Shown: positions 50,038 to 59,308, numbered from the stretch's first letter. The stretch is 64,000 nt of DNA from Sphingomonas carotinifaciens (GCF_009789535.1 NZ_WSUT01000006.1:1-64000); one strand, 5' to 3'. Numbers and translations are program-made. The notes: a model not told the origin generated them from the sequence alone.

Positions 50038-50912
50038 ATCGCACGTATCTCGCGCAAGAGGTCGTTCCAGTCTCCCGCATGGGGCGGCGGCTTGACGACG
50101 AGCTGGCGGCCATTGGCCGTCAGGTGCGAGGCGGCGCGGTCGATAGCCCGAGCCGCCTCGCTTCCATGCTGGCTGTAGATGACGACGGTATGGACGCTCT
50201 CAGGAACCGTGACGGCCTGATACCGCTCGATGCCGAGGACGGGCCATACCGAATGCCCGGCACCGAGCATGTTCATGACGCTCGCCGCGTCCTCCACGCC
50301 TTCGGCGAGACGCAAGATGCCATCGACGGGGATGCCGCCCCATCGCACCGCTCCGGTGCCGGGATTGCCGAGCATCCGTTTGGGCTCTGGCATGTCAGCC
50401 TTGCCCCGGCCGTCGGGGCTCAACCAAGTGCGATGGATGGCGATCACACCGGTGTCATCCTCGATCGGCACGATCAGCGCCGGGGCATACGCCTTCGCCG
50501 CTCCGGAGCCGCATTGGCAGCGAGGATCGTAGCGCGCGACCACGCTCTCCGGCACGATCGCGCGCGAGCGCAAGTAGCGATCGGCGAGCGTGCCCGGAAA
50601 AGGTTCGGCGTGCCGCCACACCGCCAGTGCGACCTTGTTGAGGTCGCCCCCACCGTCCTGCCGCTGGCCCGGGTCATGGCCGACCGGCGCGAGGATCTTG
50701 CCGGAACGAAGCGCGGCCATGATCGCCTCGGCCGTGCAGCCGGCAAAGCAATGGAAGAGGACCGCGCGTTCCCCCACTCGGATCGACAGGCTGGCGGTGC
50801 CATCGGCATGGGCCGGGCATTGGCACATGGCCGACTTGCCCTGCCATCTGCCGCCGAGCTGCCGGACAATACGCTCGGCCTGCTCTTCGATCGTCCCGAG
50901 TCCTCGGCTCAC
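50034..50912 (-). CDS. Toprim/primase-like protein
   Basis: The 292-residue protein (GTG 50912, overlapping the HTH gene by four bases) has an N-terminal zinc-finger-like part (AMCQCPAHADGTASLSIR, VLFHCFAGC; Cys30, Cys32, His35, Cys55, Cys59) and a Toprim domain (GILRLAEGVEDAASVMNMLG, VHTVVIYSQHGSEAARAI). This is the plan of plasmid primases and DUF7146 proteins. It may prime the transferred strand in the recipient. Confidence 0.8.
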   Translation of the reverse strand: MSRGLGTIEEQAERIVRQLGGRWQGKSAMCQCPAHADGTASLSIRVGERAVLFHCFAGCTAEAIMAALRSGKILAPVGHDPGQRQDGGGDLNKVALAVWRHAEPFPGTLADRYLRSRAIVPESVVARYDPRCQCGSGAAKAYAPALIVPIEDDTGVIAIHRTWLSPDGRGKADMPEPKRMLGNPGTGAVRWGGIPVDGILRLAEGVEDAASVMNMLGAGHSVWPVLGIERYQAVTVPESVHTVVIYSQHGSEAARAIDRAASHLTANGRQLVVKPPPHAGDWNDLLREIRAI

Positions 50913-51373
50913 CGGCTCAATCCTCCCATCAGCTCTACCAGATGGTCGAGCCATGCTTCGACGGCCGTGCGGAGCGATGGCTGCATGACCACGAGCGTCG
51001 AACGCGCGTCGGTCTGATCGGCTTTGCGGATGAAATAGCCGCGAGCCTCCAGATCCTCGAGATGCCGCAAGGCGGTGGTAACGGATTTGCCGCTTGCTGC
51101 GCACAATCCCGTGACATTGATGGTCTGCCCTCCTTCGGTCGCCACGTAGAGTTCGAGGATCATGTCCCAGCGCGGCTCCCCGAACCTGATGCCGCCGAAG
51201 TGTTCCCGGCGCTGGTGCCGACTGGTAAGGATCGCGCGGGCGAGCGCTAGATAGGAGGGGGCAAGCGATACCACTTCGGCCTCCGGGCTCGCACGGAGGG
51301 ACTCCGCGATCGTCGCACGAGGCAGGCGGACCATGACGTCGATCAATTCCGATTGTTCTGCGTCTCCTGCCAT
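50909..51373 (-). CDS. MarR-like winged-helix regulator
   Basis: The 154-residue protein (ATG 51373) has a winged helix: RWDMILELYVATEGGQTINVTGLCAASGKSVTTALRHLEDLEARGYFIRKADQTDARSTLV. This is the MarR or plasmid HTH type with a DxR turn. It overlaps the membrane-protein gene upstream by 31 bases. Possibly controls this operon. Confidence 0.8.
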   Translation of the reverse strand: MAGDAEQSELIDVMVRLPRATIAESLRASPEAEVVSLAPSYLALARAILTSRHQRREHFGGIRFGEPRWDMILELYVATEGGQTINVTGLCAASGKSVTTALRHLEDLEARGYFIRKADQTDARSTLVVMQPSLRTAVEAWLDHLVELMGGLSR

Positions 51374-51825
51374 TGCACCCTGGCCCCATGTTTGACCACC
51401 GGGTCGGCATCGTGTGGCAGCCTGTACGTTCCCAGCGCGAGCGCGCCGAGGGCGAGATAGGCGTAGGCACCGAGCCCGGTGTGATAGGCGAAAAGTTCGA
51501 TACGCGGCAGCAGGGCGCCGGCGACGCTCATCAGCAGATTGGAAAGAGCGAAGCCGCACGCCCAGATCGGCCAGAACCGGGTGGTCGTGACCGCCAACCA
51601 GAAGAAGCCGACTGCTACCGCGATATCGATCATGAGAATGGACAGGGCTGCGGGAAGCCACGCGGATGCAAACGCCACTCGCATCATCATCGTGACGAGC
51701 CACGCCGCTAAGCTGATCGCCGCACCTAAGCGTTCGGGTCTTCCACCGCACGCGAAAGCGTAGCCACAGATCCCAAGCATCGCAGCCCAGAACGAAAAGA
51801 TTGTGATCGCCGTTGTGATCTGCAT
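51343..51825 (-). CDS. Small membrane protein
   Basis: The 160-residue protein has four to five hydrophobic segments (TIFSFWAAMLGICGYAFACG, LAAWLVTMMMRVAFASAWL, IDIAVAVGFFWLAV, YAYLALGALALGTY). No family is recognised. It is in the middle of the operon 49438-52661. Confidence 0.65.
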   Translation of the reverse strand: MQITTAITIFSFWAAMLGICGYAFACGGRPERLGAAISLAAWLVTMMMRVAFASAWLPAALSILMIDIAVAVGFFWLAVTTTRFWPIWACGFALSNLLMSVAGALLPRIELFAYHTGLGAYAYLALGALALGTYRLPHDADPVVKHGARVQWQETQNNRN

Positions 51826-51843
51826 CCGCTTATCTTCCGCAGC

Positions 51844-52191
51844 TCATCCGCTTAAGCAGCCACAAACCCGGTCGGCTGCTCGGTATGGCTGCTCGGCTTG
51901 GGTAGCCCTTCGCCCCAGCATTTCTCGTCCAAGCCCAGGTCGCGGCCAACCTTCTCGGCAGAGAGGTGCGCGCATTGCCATCTGGCCCTGGCTCTCAGTA
52001 AGTGCGGCCAGCGCCCCAACGGTAGCCTTGACCGTGCCGTGCGTCATCGCAGCCGACAGGCCATGCGCTACCCCAGCATCCAGCGTCGAAACGAGGAATT
52101 GGGCCGTATCGCGCGTGGCGATGCTAATCGAGTATTCGGCGCGACGCAGCTCGTCGGCAATAACACGGCTTGTCTCGGCGAGGTTGGGCAT
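51844..52191 (-). CDS. Hypothetical protein, 115 residues
   Basis: The protein from ATG 52191 reads MPNLAETSRVIADELRRAEYSISIATRDTAQFLVSTLDAG.... It is a helical protein of unknown function, probably a chaperone-like or stability factor of the operon. ATG was chosen because the longer frame has no start signal. Confidence 0.55.
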   Translation of the reverse strand: MPNLAETSRVIADELRRAEYSISIATRDTAQFLVSTLDAGVAHGLSAAMTHGTVKATVGALAALTESQGQMAMRAPLCREGWPRPGLGREMLGRRATQAEQPYRAADRVCGCLSG

Positions 52192-52223
52192 TTGGCAATC
52201 TCCAGTCGACGCATTCGCGTCGA

Positions 52224-52661
52224 TCACGTTGGCTTCATGCCGAGCATGAGGGTCAGCGCGACGATCACCATCGCCCCAACAGTCAAGCCAATCGGGGTGA
52301 CGATCGCGATGATCGCGCCCCATGCTAGTACCTGTTGCCAGCTCAGTGTGTTCGCCGGTGCCTCATCGGTCGGCACTGGCATGGGAAGCGGCCAAATCGC
52401 GGGTCGGGGAGGGGGAATGTTTGCAGGGGAGGAAGATTCTACCCCTGCCTCGTGCTGCGCGAACAGACGCGCCGCCTCGAACCGGCTGGCAGCACCGATG
52501 ATGTTTTTCGCCAACATCAACTGCTTGTCGACGACGCGGGAGCTGGTGCCGAGCAGGTGAGCGATCTCGTGGGATTTGCGATGCTCGAAGACGTGTCGGA
52601 GGCATTCACATTGTCGGTCGGTCAATTTGCTGAACCGATCGACCGATCCTTCCTGCCCCAT
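52224..52661 (-). CDS. Membrane-anchored LuxR-type HTH protein
   Basis: The 145-residue protein starts at ATG 52661, eight bases after AAGGAG. It has a LuxR/GerE HTH (SKLTDRQCECLRHVFEHRKSHEIAHLLGTSSRVVDKQLMLAKNII), a Pro-rich linker and a C-terminal membrane segment (VLAWGAIIAIVTPIGLTVGAMVIVALTLMLG). It could regulate conjugation genes from the membrane; that is inference. Confidence 0.75.
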   Translation of the reverse strand: MGQEGSVDRFSKLTDRQCECLRHVFEHRKSHEIAHLLGTSSRVVDKQLMLAKNIIGAASRFEAARLFAQHEAGVESSSPANIPPPRPAIWPLPMPVPTDEAPANTLSWQQVLAWGAIIAIVTPIGLTVGAMVIVALTLMLGMKPT

Positions 52662-52747
52662 CGTGTACGTCTCCTTCTGACCGCCAACATGGATTACTAT
52701 AGGTTCGGAAAGAAACGGTTCCATTCCTACAGACAATAGGAGCCGAC

Positions 52748-52909
52748 ATGGCTCAATCTCATGTCGAAGGCTCGCGACCCGGTCACTGGCTGATGGTGCG
52801 CGAGCCGCGCTGGACACACCGCGCCAAGACTGACACTCCTTCATCGAAGCACCGCCAGCGAAATCAGCCAAAATCACTTTGTCGAGGAACCGAATGGAGC
52901 TGGGTCTGA
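52748..52909 (+). CDS. Possible small protein, 53 residues
   Basis: AATAGGAGCCGAC precedes the ATG, an ideal ribosome-binding site, and the frame runs 53 codons (MAQSHVEGSRPGHWLMVREPRW...). It overlaps the next gene by 16 bases. No homology is known and the length is short, so coding is uncertain. Confidence 0.4.
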   Translation: MAQSHVEGSRPGHWLMVREPRWTHRAKTDTPSSKHRQRNQPKSLCRGTEWSWV

Positions 52910-53181
52910 TCCTAGAGCGGGAGCTGACAACCTTGCGCCCGATGAATGGAACGCTAACAGACGTGCATATCTGCCAGCGCCATGATGGATGCTGGCACAT
53001 CAATGTTCGCTTGAGCTGGCGAGGGGCCACGCTATTTCACGTCGGTCTGTACGATAAGAAGAAGGTCCGTGTGTATAAGCGGCTCCGGTCCGCAGTCCGA
53101 CATGTCATCACCGCCTATGGCTATGATGCGATGATCGCAGTCCATCCTTACAAAGGAATGGTCAGCGCCGACCACTTCTGA
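52894..53181 (+). CDS. Hypothetical protein, 95 residues
   Basis: This protein reads MELGLILERELTTLRPMNGTLTDVHICQRHDGCWHINVRLSWRG..., a small beta-sheet type with a basic middle (YDKKKVRVYKRL). No family recognised. It lies between the LuxR-like operon and virB. Confidence 0.6.
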   Translation: MELGLILERELTTLRPMNGTLTDVHICQRHDGCWHINVRLSWRGATLFHVGLYDKKKVRVYKRLRSAVRHVITAYGYDAMIAVHPYKGMVSADHF

Positions 53182-53360
53182 CCATCGCAACGCCTCGGTA
53201 TTGGAGCGATATAGCTCCATCTTGCTGCCTATGATCACAGGTTGAGCCCCTTTATTAATCATCTCGCAAGAGGTGATAATATGCGAAATCGCTGCCTTGC
53301 CTCGTATGGGGCATCGGCGTCGGTAGCGTCGCCCCCCCGCGATCGATGCTGGGGATGGCG

Positions 53361-54038
53361 ATGACCATCCCGCCCGCCGTCATCGTGGGCCTCGCCGCAC
53401 AATGCTCTCCAGGCGTTGCGCCGGCGACGATCGCGGCCATCGTCCAGACCGAGAGTCAGGGCAATGAACTAGCGATCAACGTCAACGGCCTCGGCCGAAA
53501 GGTCGCGTTGCCGACGAGCGTCGCGCAAGCGGTCGCGGTCGCGCGCGCCTATGTGGCGCAAGGCTATTCGGTCGATCTCGGCTTAGGCCAAATCAACTCG
53601 CGCAACATGAAAAAGCTTGGGTTGACCTGGGACAACGTATTCGACCCCTGCACGAACCTCGCTGCGGCCGGGGCTGTGCTGGCCGGAAACTACCACAGGG
53701 TCAGCGCCGGGCTTCATCCCCAACGCGCGCTTCGCATCGCGCTATCCATGTATAACACCGGGTCGCAGTCGCGCGGCTTCGCCAACGGCTATGTCAGGAA
53801 GGTGGTCGGGAATGCCGGCTACTCCGACGGCATTCAGCCCGTGGCGGTGAAGCTCGGCGCGCTCGCGACCGATGCCAGCGAACCGGGGAGCGCGGCATCG
53901 CAGCTCGCGGACCTGGTTGCCGAGAACACGTCCGCTGAGGGGCAGGCTCGTGCCGCCCCAACCCCACCGCCGCCATCGTGGGACGTGTTCGCGACGGCGG
54001 CATACGCGCGGGCTCGCGCAGAAGGAGAAGACCGATGA
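53361..54038 (+). CDS. virB1: VirB1-type lytic transglycosylase
   Basis: The ~225-residue protein (ATG 53361, six bases after GGGG; ATGs at 53346 and 53355 are alternatives) has the SLT domain: APATIAAIVQTESQGNELAIN with catalytic Glu31, and SVDLGLGQINSRNMKKLGL, ALSMYNTGSQSRGFANGYV. It opens the peptidoglycan for the secretion channel. It overlaps virB2 by four bases. Confidence 0.88.
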   Translation: MTIPPAVIVGLAAQCSPGVAPATIAAIVQTESQGNELAINVNGLGRKVALPTSVAQAVAVARAYVAQGYSVDLGLGQINSRNMKKLGLTWDNVFDPCTNLAAAGAVLAGNYHRVSAGLHPQRALRIALSMYNTGSQSRGFANGYVRKVVGNAGYSDGIQPVAVKLGALATDASEPGSAASQLADLVAENTSAEGQARAAPTPPPPSWDVFATAAYARARAEGEDR

Positions 54039-54400
54039 ACGTAGGATCGATCGGCGCACCCGCGCTCAGCCTTCGCTCGCGCGTGACGGCTCGCATTAAC
54101 GCAATGACGGCGTGGCAACGCAAAGTGGGACGTCTCCTGACCCTGTTCGGAATCGTAGCGCTGACGTCGCTGTTCTCAGCTGATCCAGCGTTTGCGCAGA
54201 CGAACTTAGAGAGTTTCGGGCAGTCTGTGTTGAATCTTCTAAGTAATGGTCTGTTGCGCACACTTGCTATTATCGCCCTTATTGCGGTTGGTGTTGGTTG
54301 GTTACGAGGACGTGTCAACACTGAGGCTTTGGTCACTGTCATAATTGGCATCGCAATCATGTTCTCGGCGCCGTGGATCGTCGACCAACTTGGTGGCTAA
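54035..54400 (+). CDS. virB2: VirB2-type pilin (TrbC family)
   Basis: The 121-residue protein has a long signal part ending FSADPAFAQ and two hydrophobic helices (LRTLAIIALIAVGVGWLRG, TEALVTVIIGIAIMFSAPWIVDQL), the pilin plan. ATG 54035 overlaps the virB1 stop. From about 54190 to 54360 the DNA is visibly more AT-rich than all neighbours (many TTT, AAT and TTA codons). Confidence 0.85.
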   Translation: MNVGSIGAPALSLRSRVTARINAMTAWQRKVGRLLTLFGIVALTSLFSADPAFAQTNLESFGQSVLNLLSNGLLRTLAIIALIAVGVGWLRGRVNTEALVTVIIGIAIMFSAPWIVDQLGG

Positions 54401-54458
54401 TCTCCCGATTTTGGGCCTTTCGCCTACCTGCCCTGCTCCTAATCCGTAGGTCCGTCGT

Positions 54459-54803
54459 ATGAGCGATGAACAGGAAGCTTTAGTGCGTAATACGTTGTTC
54501 TTGGCAGTGACGCGGCCTGCGCTTTTTGCGGGCGTCCCGATCGAGGCAGCCGTGGTAATTCTTCTTACCTCGGTTATCACCCTGATCGGAACGGCGAATC
54601 CGATTTATGGAGGGGTCGTCGCTGCCGTGATGTTCGGCATATCGCGCCTTGTGGTGCGGCACGACGTCAATGCCTTCCGCCTCATCTTCCTGTGGGGCCG
54701 CACAAAGTCGGCCAACCGCAACCGCGGGTTCTGGGGCGGGTCGAGCTACACGCCGCTTCCCCTCAAAGGAATCAACCGCAAGGGGTTCGGCCGCAATGGC
54801 TAA
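54459..54803 (+). CDS. virB3: VirB3-type inner-membrane protein
   Basis: The 114-residue protein has an N-terminal pair of hydrophobic segments (FLAVTRPALFAGVPIEAAVVILLTSVITLIG, GGVVAAVMFGISRLVV) and a basic C-terminus (GRTKSANRNRGFWGGSSYTPLPL). It belongs to the VirB3/TrbD family. Its last codons overlap the virB4 start by eight bases. Confidence 0.87.
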   Translation: MSDEQEALVRNTLFLAVTRPALFAGVPIEAAVVILLTSVITLIGTANPIYGGVVAAVMFGISRLVVRHDVNAFRLIFLWGRTKSANRNRGFWGGSSYTPLPLKGINRKGFGRNG

Positions 54804-57186
54804 GGCAAACCGCCTGTCCGAACAGGTCCCGTTGAAAGTAGCCCTCAAGGAAGTGCTGCCGACCAAGTTCCTGCCGTATGCGCGACACGTGACAGATGAA
54901 ATAGTCGCGCTCGATTCCAGCGCAATCATGCTAACATTCGAGCTGCAGGGCCGCGCATTCGAGACGGCCGATGTGCGCGACCTCAACGATTGGCACGCGA
55001 AGCTGAACGTCATGCTCCGCAACTTGCATGACGATCGCCTGTCGATCTGGACACATCTGATCCGGTCGAGGGTCGAGCAATATCCCGGCGGCAACTTCCG
55101 GTCGCGGTTCGCTCGCGATCTCGATGCAGCGTACTTCGCCCGCATGAATCGCGAGCGGATGTTCATCAACCGCTTCTTCGTGACGCTGGTCCTACGCCCC
55201 TCGATCCACGGCGGCGACAAGCTCGTCCAGCTCTTCAAGAACAAGGCGCGCGCGAACGCCGAAGCCGATACGATCGATATCGATCTGCTGGAGGCATTGG
55301 AGGACAAGGCACGCGATTTCGAGCGCCTGATGGATCGTCTCGAACCACGCCGTCTCGGCATCTACGGTCATAACGGCATCAAGTTCTCCGAGACGATGGA
55401 AGTCGCGGAAATGGTGATGACGGGGCGGCATCGCCGTGTGCCCGTCATCCGGGGTCACCTGGGGAGCGCGCTGTATCGCCAACGGGTCATCTTCGGCGGT
55501 GAGACGGTCGAGGTCCGCGACGCCGATCGGAGTGCTTTCGGGGGCATCTTCGGCATCCGCGAGTACCCCGCCTTCACGACGCCGCGCCAATTCGAATCCC
55601 TGCTGGCGGTCGATTTCAGCTTTGTGCTGACGCAATCCTTCACCTTCCTCGGCCGCGCCGCGGCCTCCGAGCGGTTCCGGCTGCGGCAAAAGCAGATGGA
55701 GAACGCAGAGGATCGGGCCGTCAGTCAGATGCTCGATCTGGTCGATGCGGCGGACGATCTCATGTCCAACCGCTTCGTCCTAGGCGATCACCATTTCACG
55801 CTCGCCGTCTACGCGGAATCGCTCAAGGGGCTGCGCGACAATATGTCGGTCGCGCGCGCTGCACTGGCCGATACTGGCATGGTCGCGGCGCGAGAGGGCG
55901 CGGCGCTCGAAGCCGCCTATTGGAGCCAGCTCGTCGGCAATTTTGCATGGCGGGCGCGGCCGGCGCCGATCACGTCGCTCAACTTCGCGGCGTTCTCGCC
56001 CTTCCACACCTATCCGGCCGGGCTCCCGTCAGGCAATCATTGGGGCGACGCGATTGCGCTGATGAAGACGAGTGCGCGGAGTCCATATTTCTTCAGCTTT
56101 CACAAGCGCGATATCGGTCACACCCTGATCGTTGGGCCTACGGGCGGCGGCAAGACGGTCATCGTCAACTTCCTCATGGCGCAAGCCGAGAAGACGGGCG
56201 CGCGCCAAATCTTCATCGACAAGGATCGGGGCGCTCAAATCTTCGTGCTGGCATCCGGCGGCACGTATCTGACGCTCACGAACGGCGCGCCAACGGGGTT
56301 CGCCCCGTTCAAGGCGCTCGAAGACACGCCGGAGGATCGCGCCTGGCTGTCGTTGTTCGTCCGTCAGCTCGTCAAGTCAGAGGGGCGGCCGATCACGGTC
56401 CAGGAAGAGCGGCTGATAGACGAGGGGATCGCAGCGACGATGCGGCTTCCCGTCGAACACCGATCGTTCGATGCGCTGCGCTCGGTCCTCGGCATGGCGG
56501 ATTCGGGCGGTATCGGTGCGCGGCTCGAGAAGTGGACTTCGCGCGGGTCGATGGGTTGGGTCTTCGACAACCCATCCGACGAGCTAACGCTCGACGCGCG
56601 GTTCATCGGCTTCGACATGACGGATTTTCTCGACAATGCCGAGATCCGCGTGCCGTTGATGCTGTACCTGTTCCACCGGATCGACAAGCTGCTGACCGGC
56701 GAGCGCACGATCATCGCCATAGACGAGTTCTGGAAGGCGCTACAGGACGAGGCGTTCCGCGGCTTCGCACAAGACGGCCTCAAGACCTTCCGTAAGCGCA
56801 ACGCCATGATGGTGTTCGCCACGCAGTCGCCGGCGGACGCGCTCAAGAGCGATATAGCCCATTCGATCCTCGAACAGGTCGCGACGCAAATCATGCTGCC
56901 GAACCCAAGAGGATCGCGGCGCGATTACGTCGAGGGGTTCTCCCTCACCGACGCCGAATATCAGCTCATCCGGGAGGAGCTTTCGCCGGAATCGCGCAAG
57001 TTCCTGGTCAAGCAGGGGCACGACAGCGTGGTTGTCGAGCTGGACCTGACCGGCCTTGATAACGAGTTGGCGGTCCTGTCGGGACGTGCCGAGACGACAC
57101 CGATCGCCGTCGAGACGGCCGCGGAGTTCGGCCCCGACCCGGCCGCCTGGCTACCGATTTTCCACACCCGTCGTCGCCCAAGCTGA
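54796..57186 (+). CDS. virB4: VirB4-type secretion ATPase
   Basis: The 796-residue protein has the CagE/TrbE/VirB domain and a Walker A motif GPTGGGKT (about 447-454), with a Walker B in IIAIDEFWKAL and KRNAMMVFATQSPADAL. It powers pilus assembly and substrate transport. ATG 54796 is chosen; the longer frame lies in virB3. Confidence 0.94.
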   Translation: MAKANRLSEQVPLKVALKEVLPTKFLPYARHVTDEIVALDSSAIMLTFELQGRAFETADVRDLNDWHAKLNVMLRNLHDDRLSIWTHLIRSRVEQYPGGNFRSRFARDLDAAYFARMNRERMFINRFFVTLVLRPSIHGGDKLVQLFKNKARANAEADTIDIDLLEALEDKARDFERLMDRLEPRRLGIYGHNGIKFSETMEVAEMVMTGRHRRVPVIRGHLGSALYRQRVIFGGETVEVRDADRSAFGGIFGIREYPAFTTPRQFESLLAVDFSFVLTQSFTFLGRAAASERFRLRQKQMENAEDRAVSQMLDLVDAADDLMSNRFVLGDHHFTLAVYAESLKGLRDNMSVARAALADTGMVAAREGAALEAAYWSQLVGNFAWRARPAPITSLNFAAFSPFHTYPAGLPSGNHWGDAIALMKTSARSPYFFSFHKRDIGHTLIVGPTGGGKTVIVNFLMAQAEKTGARQIFIDKDRGAQIFVLASGGTYLTLTNGAPTGFAPFKALEDTPEDRAWLSLFVRQLVKSEGRPITVQEERLIDEGIAATMRLPVEHRSFDALRSVLGMADSGGIGARLEKWTSRGSMGWVFDNPSDELTLDARFIGFDMTDFLDNAEIRVPLMLYLFHRIDKLLTGERTIIAIDEFWKALQDEAFRGFAQDGLKTFRKRNAMMVFATQSPADALKSDIAHSILEQVATQIMLPNPRGSRRDYVEGFSLTDAEYQLIREELSPESRKFLVKQGHDSVVVELDLTGLDNELAVLSGRAETTPIAVETAAEFGPDPAAWLPIFHTRRRPS

Positions 57187-57200
57187 AGGAGGAAAAGGAC

Positions 57201-57938
57201 ATGCGTAGCGTGAGATTTACCGCCCGACTGTTGGTAGTTGCTGCCCTGCTAAGCGCCAGCACCGCCCATGCGCAGCTCGGGGGCATCGTCTTCGATCCTC
57301 GGGCTTTGGCGCAACAGTTGAAGTCGTTCGAGCAGATGCGTCAGCAGGTGATCGCGGCGAAGGCGCAAGTCGATCAAGGCTTGCAGCAAATCCAGCAGGC
57401 AAAGCAGCTATACCAAAGCGTCAACGATGCGACCGACATCAGCAACATCGCCAACGGTCTGAAGAGCGACGCGCTGCGCACCAGCAACGTGTCCTCGTCT
57501 AGCCTTGACGGATACGCGAACGGCAACCTCGACGTGGTAGGCGGCCTCCGCGGAAAGGCGAACGACGTCTATCAGGACTTGATCGGCCGTGTACCGGCGA
57601 ACGCGAGCGCTGCGAGCCGCACGGCCGCGGAGCAGGGCGCGCGCGAGGCCGCGGTGACGACTGGGCTGGCCGGCAACGTCGGCGACTCCGTGACGAGCCG
57701 TAGGCAGGGATTGGAAGAGCTGCGGACCCGCTTAGCCACGGCAACAACGGCATCGGAACGCGCCGATATGTCGGCCCGGCTCCAGCTCGAACAAGCGCAG
57801 ATGATGAACGATCAGATGGCGCTGAACGCGATCGAGATACAGCGTCGCGCGAAGGCCGAAGCGTCCTATCGACGTAGCCTCACTTCCAACCAATCCGAGA
57901 TTGCCAAGCTCCGTGCGGAAGCCGGGATTGCGCCATGA
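57201..57938 (+). CDS. virB5: VirB5-type pilus protein (TrbJ family)
   Basis: The 245-residue protein has a signal peptide (TARLLVVAALLSASTAHA), then long coiled-coil helices (ARALAQQLKSFEQMRQQVIAAKAQVDQGLQQIQQAKQLYQSVND and further heptads). It is the minor pilus subunit. GGAGGAAAAGGAC precedes the ATG, and it overlaps eexN by four bases. Confidence 0.88.
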   Translation: MRSVRFTARLLVVAALLSASTAHAQLGGIVFDPRALAQQLKSFEQMRQQVIAAKAQVDQGLQQIQQAKQLYQSVNDATDISNIANGLKSDALRTSNVSSSSLDGYANGNLDVVGGLRGKANDVYQDLIGRVPANASAASRTAAEQGAREAAVTTGLAGNVGDSVTSRRQGLEELRTRLATATTASERADMSARLQLEQAQMMNDQMALNAIEIQRRAKAEASYRRSLTSNQSEIAKLRAEAGIAP

Positions 57939-58240
57939 CGAAAACCCCGTGGCTCGTGGTCGGGCTGTTTGCGCTGGCCGCGTGCGGCACGAAGAGCGAC
58001 GAGCCCGGCGATCCTGGGCTGCGGTCTGACATGCCAGTGCGGACTGTCGCCTACTACGTCGACCATCGAACCGAGCTGGCCGACATGGAACAGGTCTGCG
58101 CCGCGTGGCAGGCGTCGCAACGCCCCGTCGCGTCGTGGCCGGCGGTCGTTAGTGGCAACTGCAACAATGTGAACGCCGCCAAGACGTCGATCTCTAACCA
58201 ATCGGAAATTGACAAGCTTCGCAAAGAGGCTGGCGCGTAA
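57935..58240 (+). CDS. EexN-like entry-exclusion lipoprotein
   Basis: The 101-residue protein has a lipoprotein signal (MTKTPWLVVGLFALAACG, Cys17) and the pattern VRTVAYYVDHRTELADMEQVCAAWQ with C-terminal Cys (GNCNNVNAA). EexN lipoproteins in this position prevent transfer between cells with the same plasmid. It may also take the place of VirB7. Confidence 0.75.
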   Translation: MTKTPWLVVGLFALAACGTKSDEPGDPGLRSDMPVRTVAYYVDHRTELADMEQVCAAWQASQRPVASWPAVVSGNCNNVNAAKTSISNQSEIDKLRKEAGA

Positions 58241-58267
58241 TCGACGTAGAGCGGAGCGGGAGTGGCT

Positions 58268-59298
58268 ATGGGCGTCACGATCTACACCCAAATGTTCAAT
58301 CAGCTAGACGCCGCTCTAGCCGGGATCATCGCAGCATATGCGGGCGTCCTCGGCTGGATTTCCGGACCGCTCCGCGTCGGCGTAACTATCTACATCATCC
58401 TCTTGGGCTTCGCGATCTTGCGCGGGGCGGTCGAGTATCCGTTTCGCGAGTTTGTCTATCGTGGCTTCAAGCTCGCCGCACTCGTTTTCGCGGTGACGAC
58501 CTTGTACGGGGCCTCTGTCGGCCTGCTCGCGATGAACGGCCTGCCACGCGAAGTGGCACAAGCTGTCGGTGCTCAAGACGTCAACGGCCTCGGTGACTTC
58601 TTCGACAGTATCTTGCGCAGCGCGCTTCGCGCGATTGCCAGCATCAAAGAAATCGTCATGCGGCACACGCAGGAGGAGGGATATAATTTTGCTGGCATCC
58701 GAACAATTGGGATGAAATCATCGCCAGCGAGGTCATCAACATAGTAATTCTTCTCGCCGCACTGCTGGCGTCGGCGATCGGCTTCGCAATCACCGCGTTC
58801 GCGCTGTTCGCGCTGGCGCTGCTCGCAGCCATCGGGCCGCTCTTCGTCGCTGCGCTGCTGTTCGACTCCACACGATCATTCTTCTTCCAATGGCTCGGAA
58901 GCGTCGTGAATTACGTGATCCTTATCGCGTTCGCTCTTCTGGTCACGGTGTTCATCGCCAATTCGGCGGACGCCTTCATAGACGCGATCTCACAAGATGA
59001 CTCGCTCATGCTGGCGTCGCTCAAGGCGCTTGGATTCTACTGCCTGGGCTTTTTCTTCTTCCTACAGATACCGGGAATGGCCGCGGGCCTCGGCGGCGGT
59101 GGCGCGTCGCTGGCTACGCAGTTTGCCTTCGCCGCGACCGGGGGCTTCGTACCCGCGGCCGGACGCGCCCTTTCGTCTGTACCCGGTCGCGTTGCGACTG
59201 CGCCCGCTGCCATGGCGCGGGCGGCACAGCGTCGCTTTGGCGGCGGTGGCGGGGGTCGCGGTGATCGCGGCGGATCGCTCTACCGTGGTAATAATTAG
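58268..59298 (+). pseudogene. virB6: VirB6-type membrane channel protein, split by a frameshift
   Basis: The first frame (58268-58744) reads MGVTIYTQMFNQLDAALAGIIAAY, then TIYIILLGFAILRGAVEYPFREFVYRGFKLAALVFAVTTLY and ends after MRHTQEEGYNFAG. The rest continues one frame back: DEIIASEVINIVILLAALLASAIG, then AALLFDSTRSFFFQWLGSVVNYVILIAFALL and a Gly-rich tail. The second frame opens after the TAA at 58684-58686, so a one-base loss between about 58687 and 58744 would explain it. There are no clear slippery heptamers. Either the gene is broken or a base was lost in assembly; a T missing from AATTTTG is a candidate. Five or more hydrophobic segments fit VirB6/TrbL. Confidence 0.82.
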
Positions 59299-59308
59299 GA
59301 GCTATGGA

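Noticed and set aside
58670..58750. Programmed -1 frameshift in virB6
   Set aside because: No X-XXY-YYZ slippery heptamer is in the overlap region in the correct frame. A missing base is simpler.
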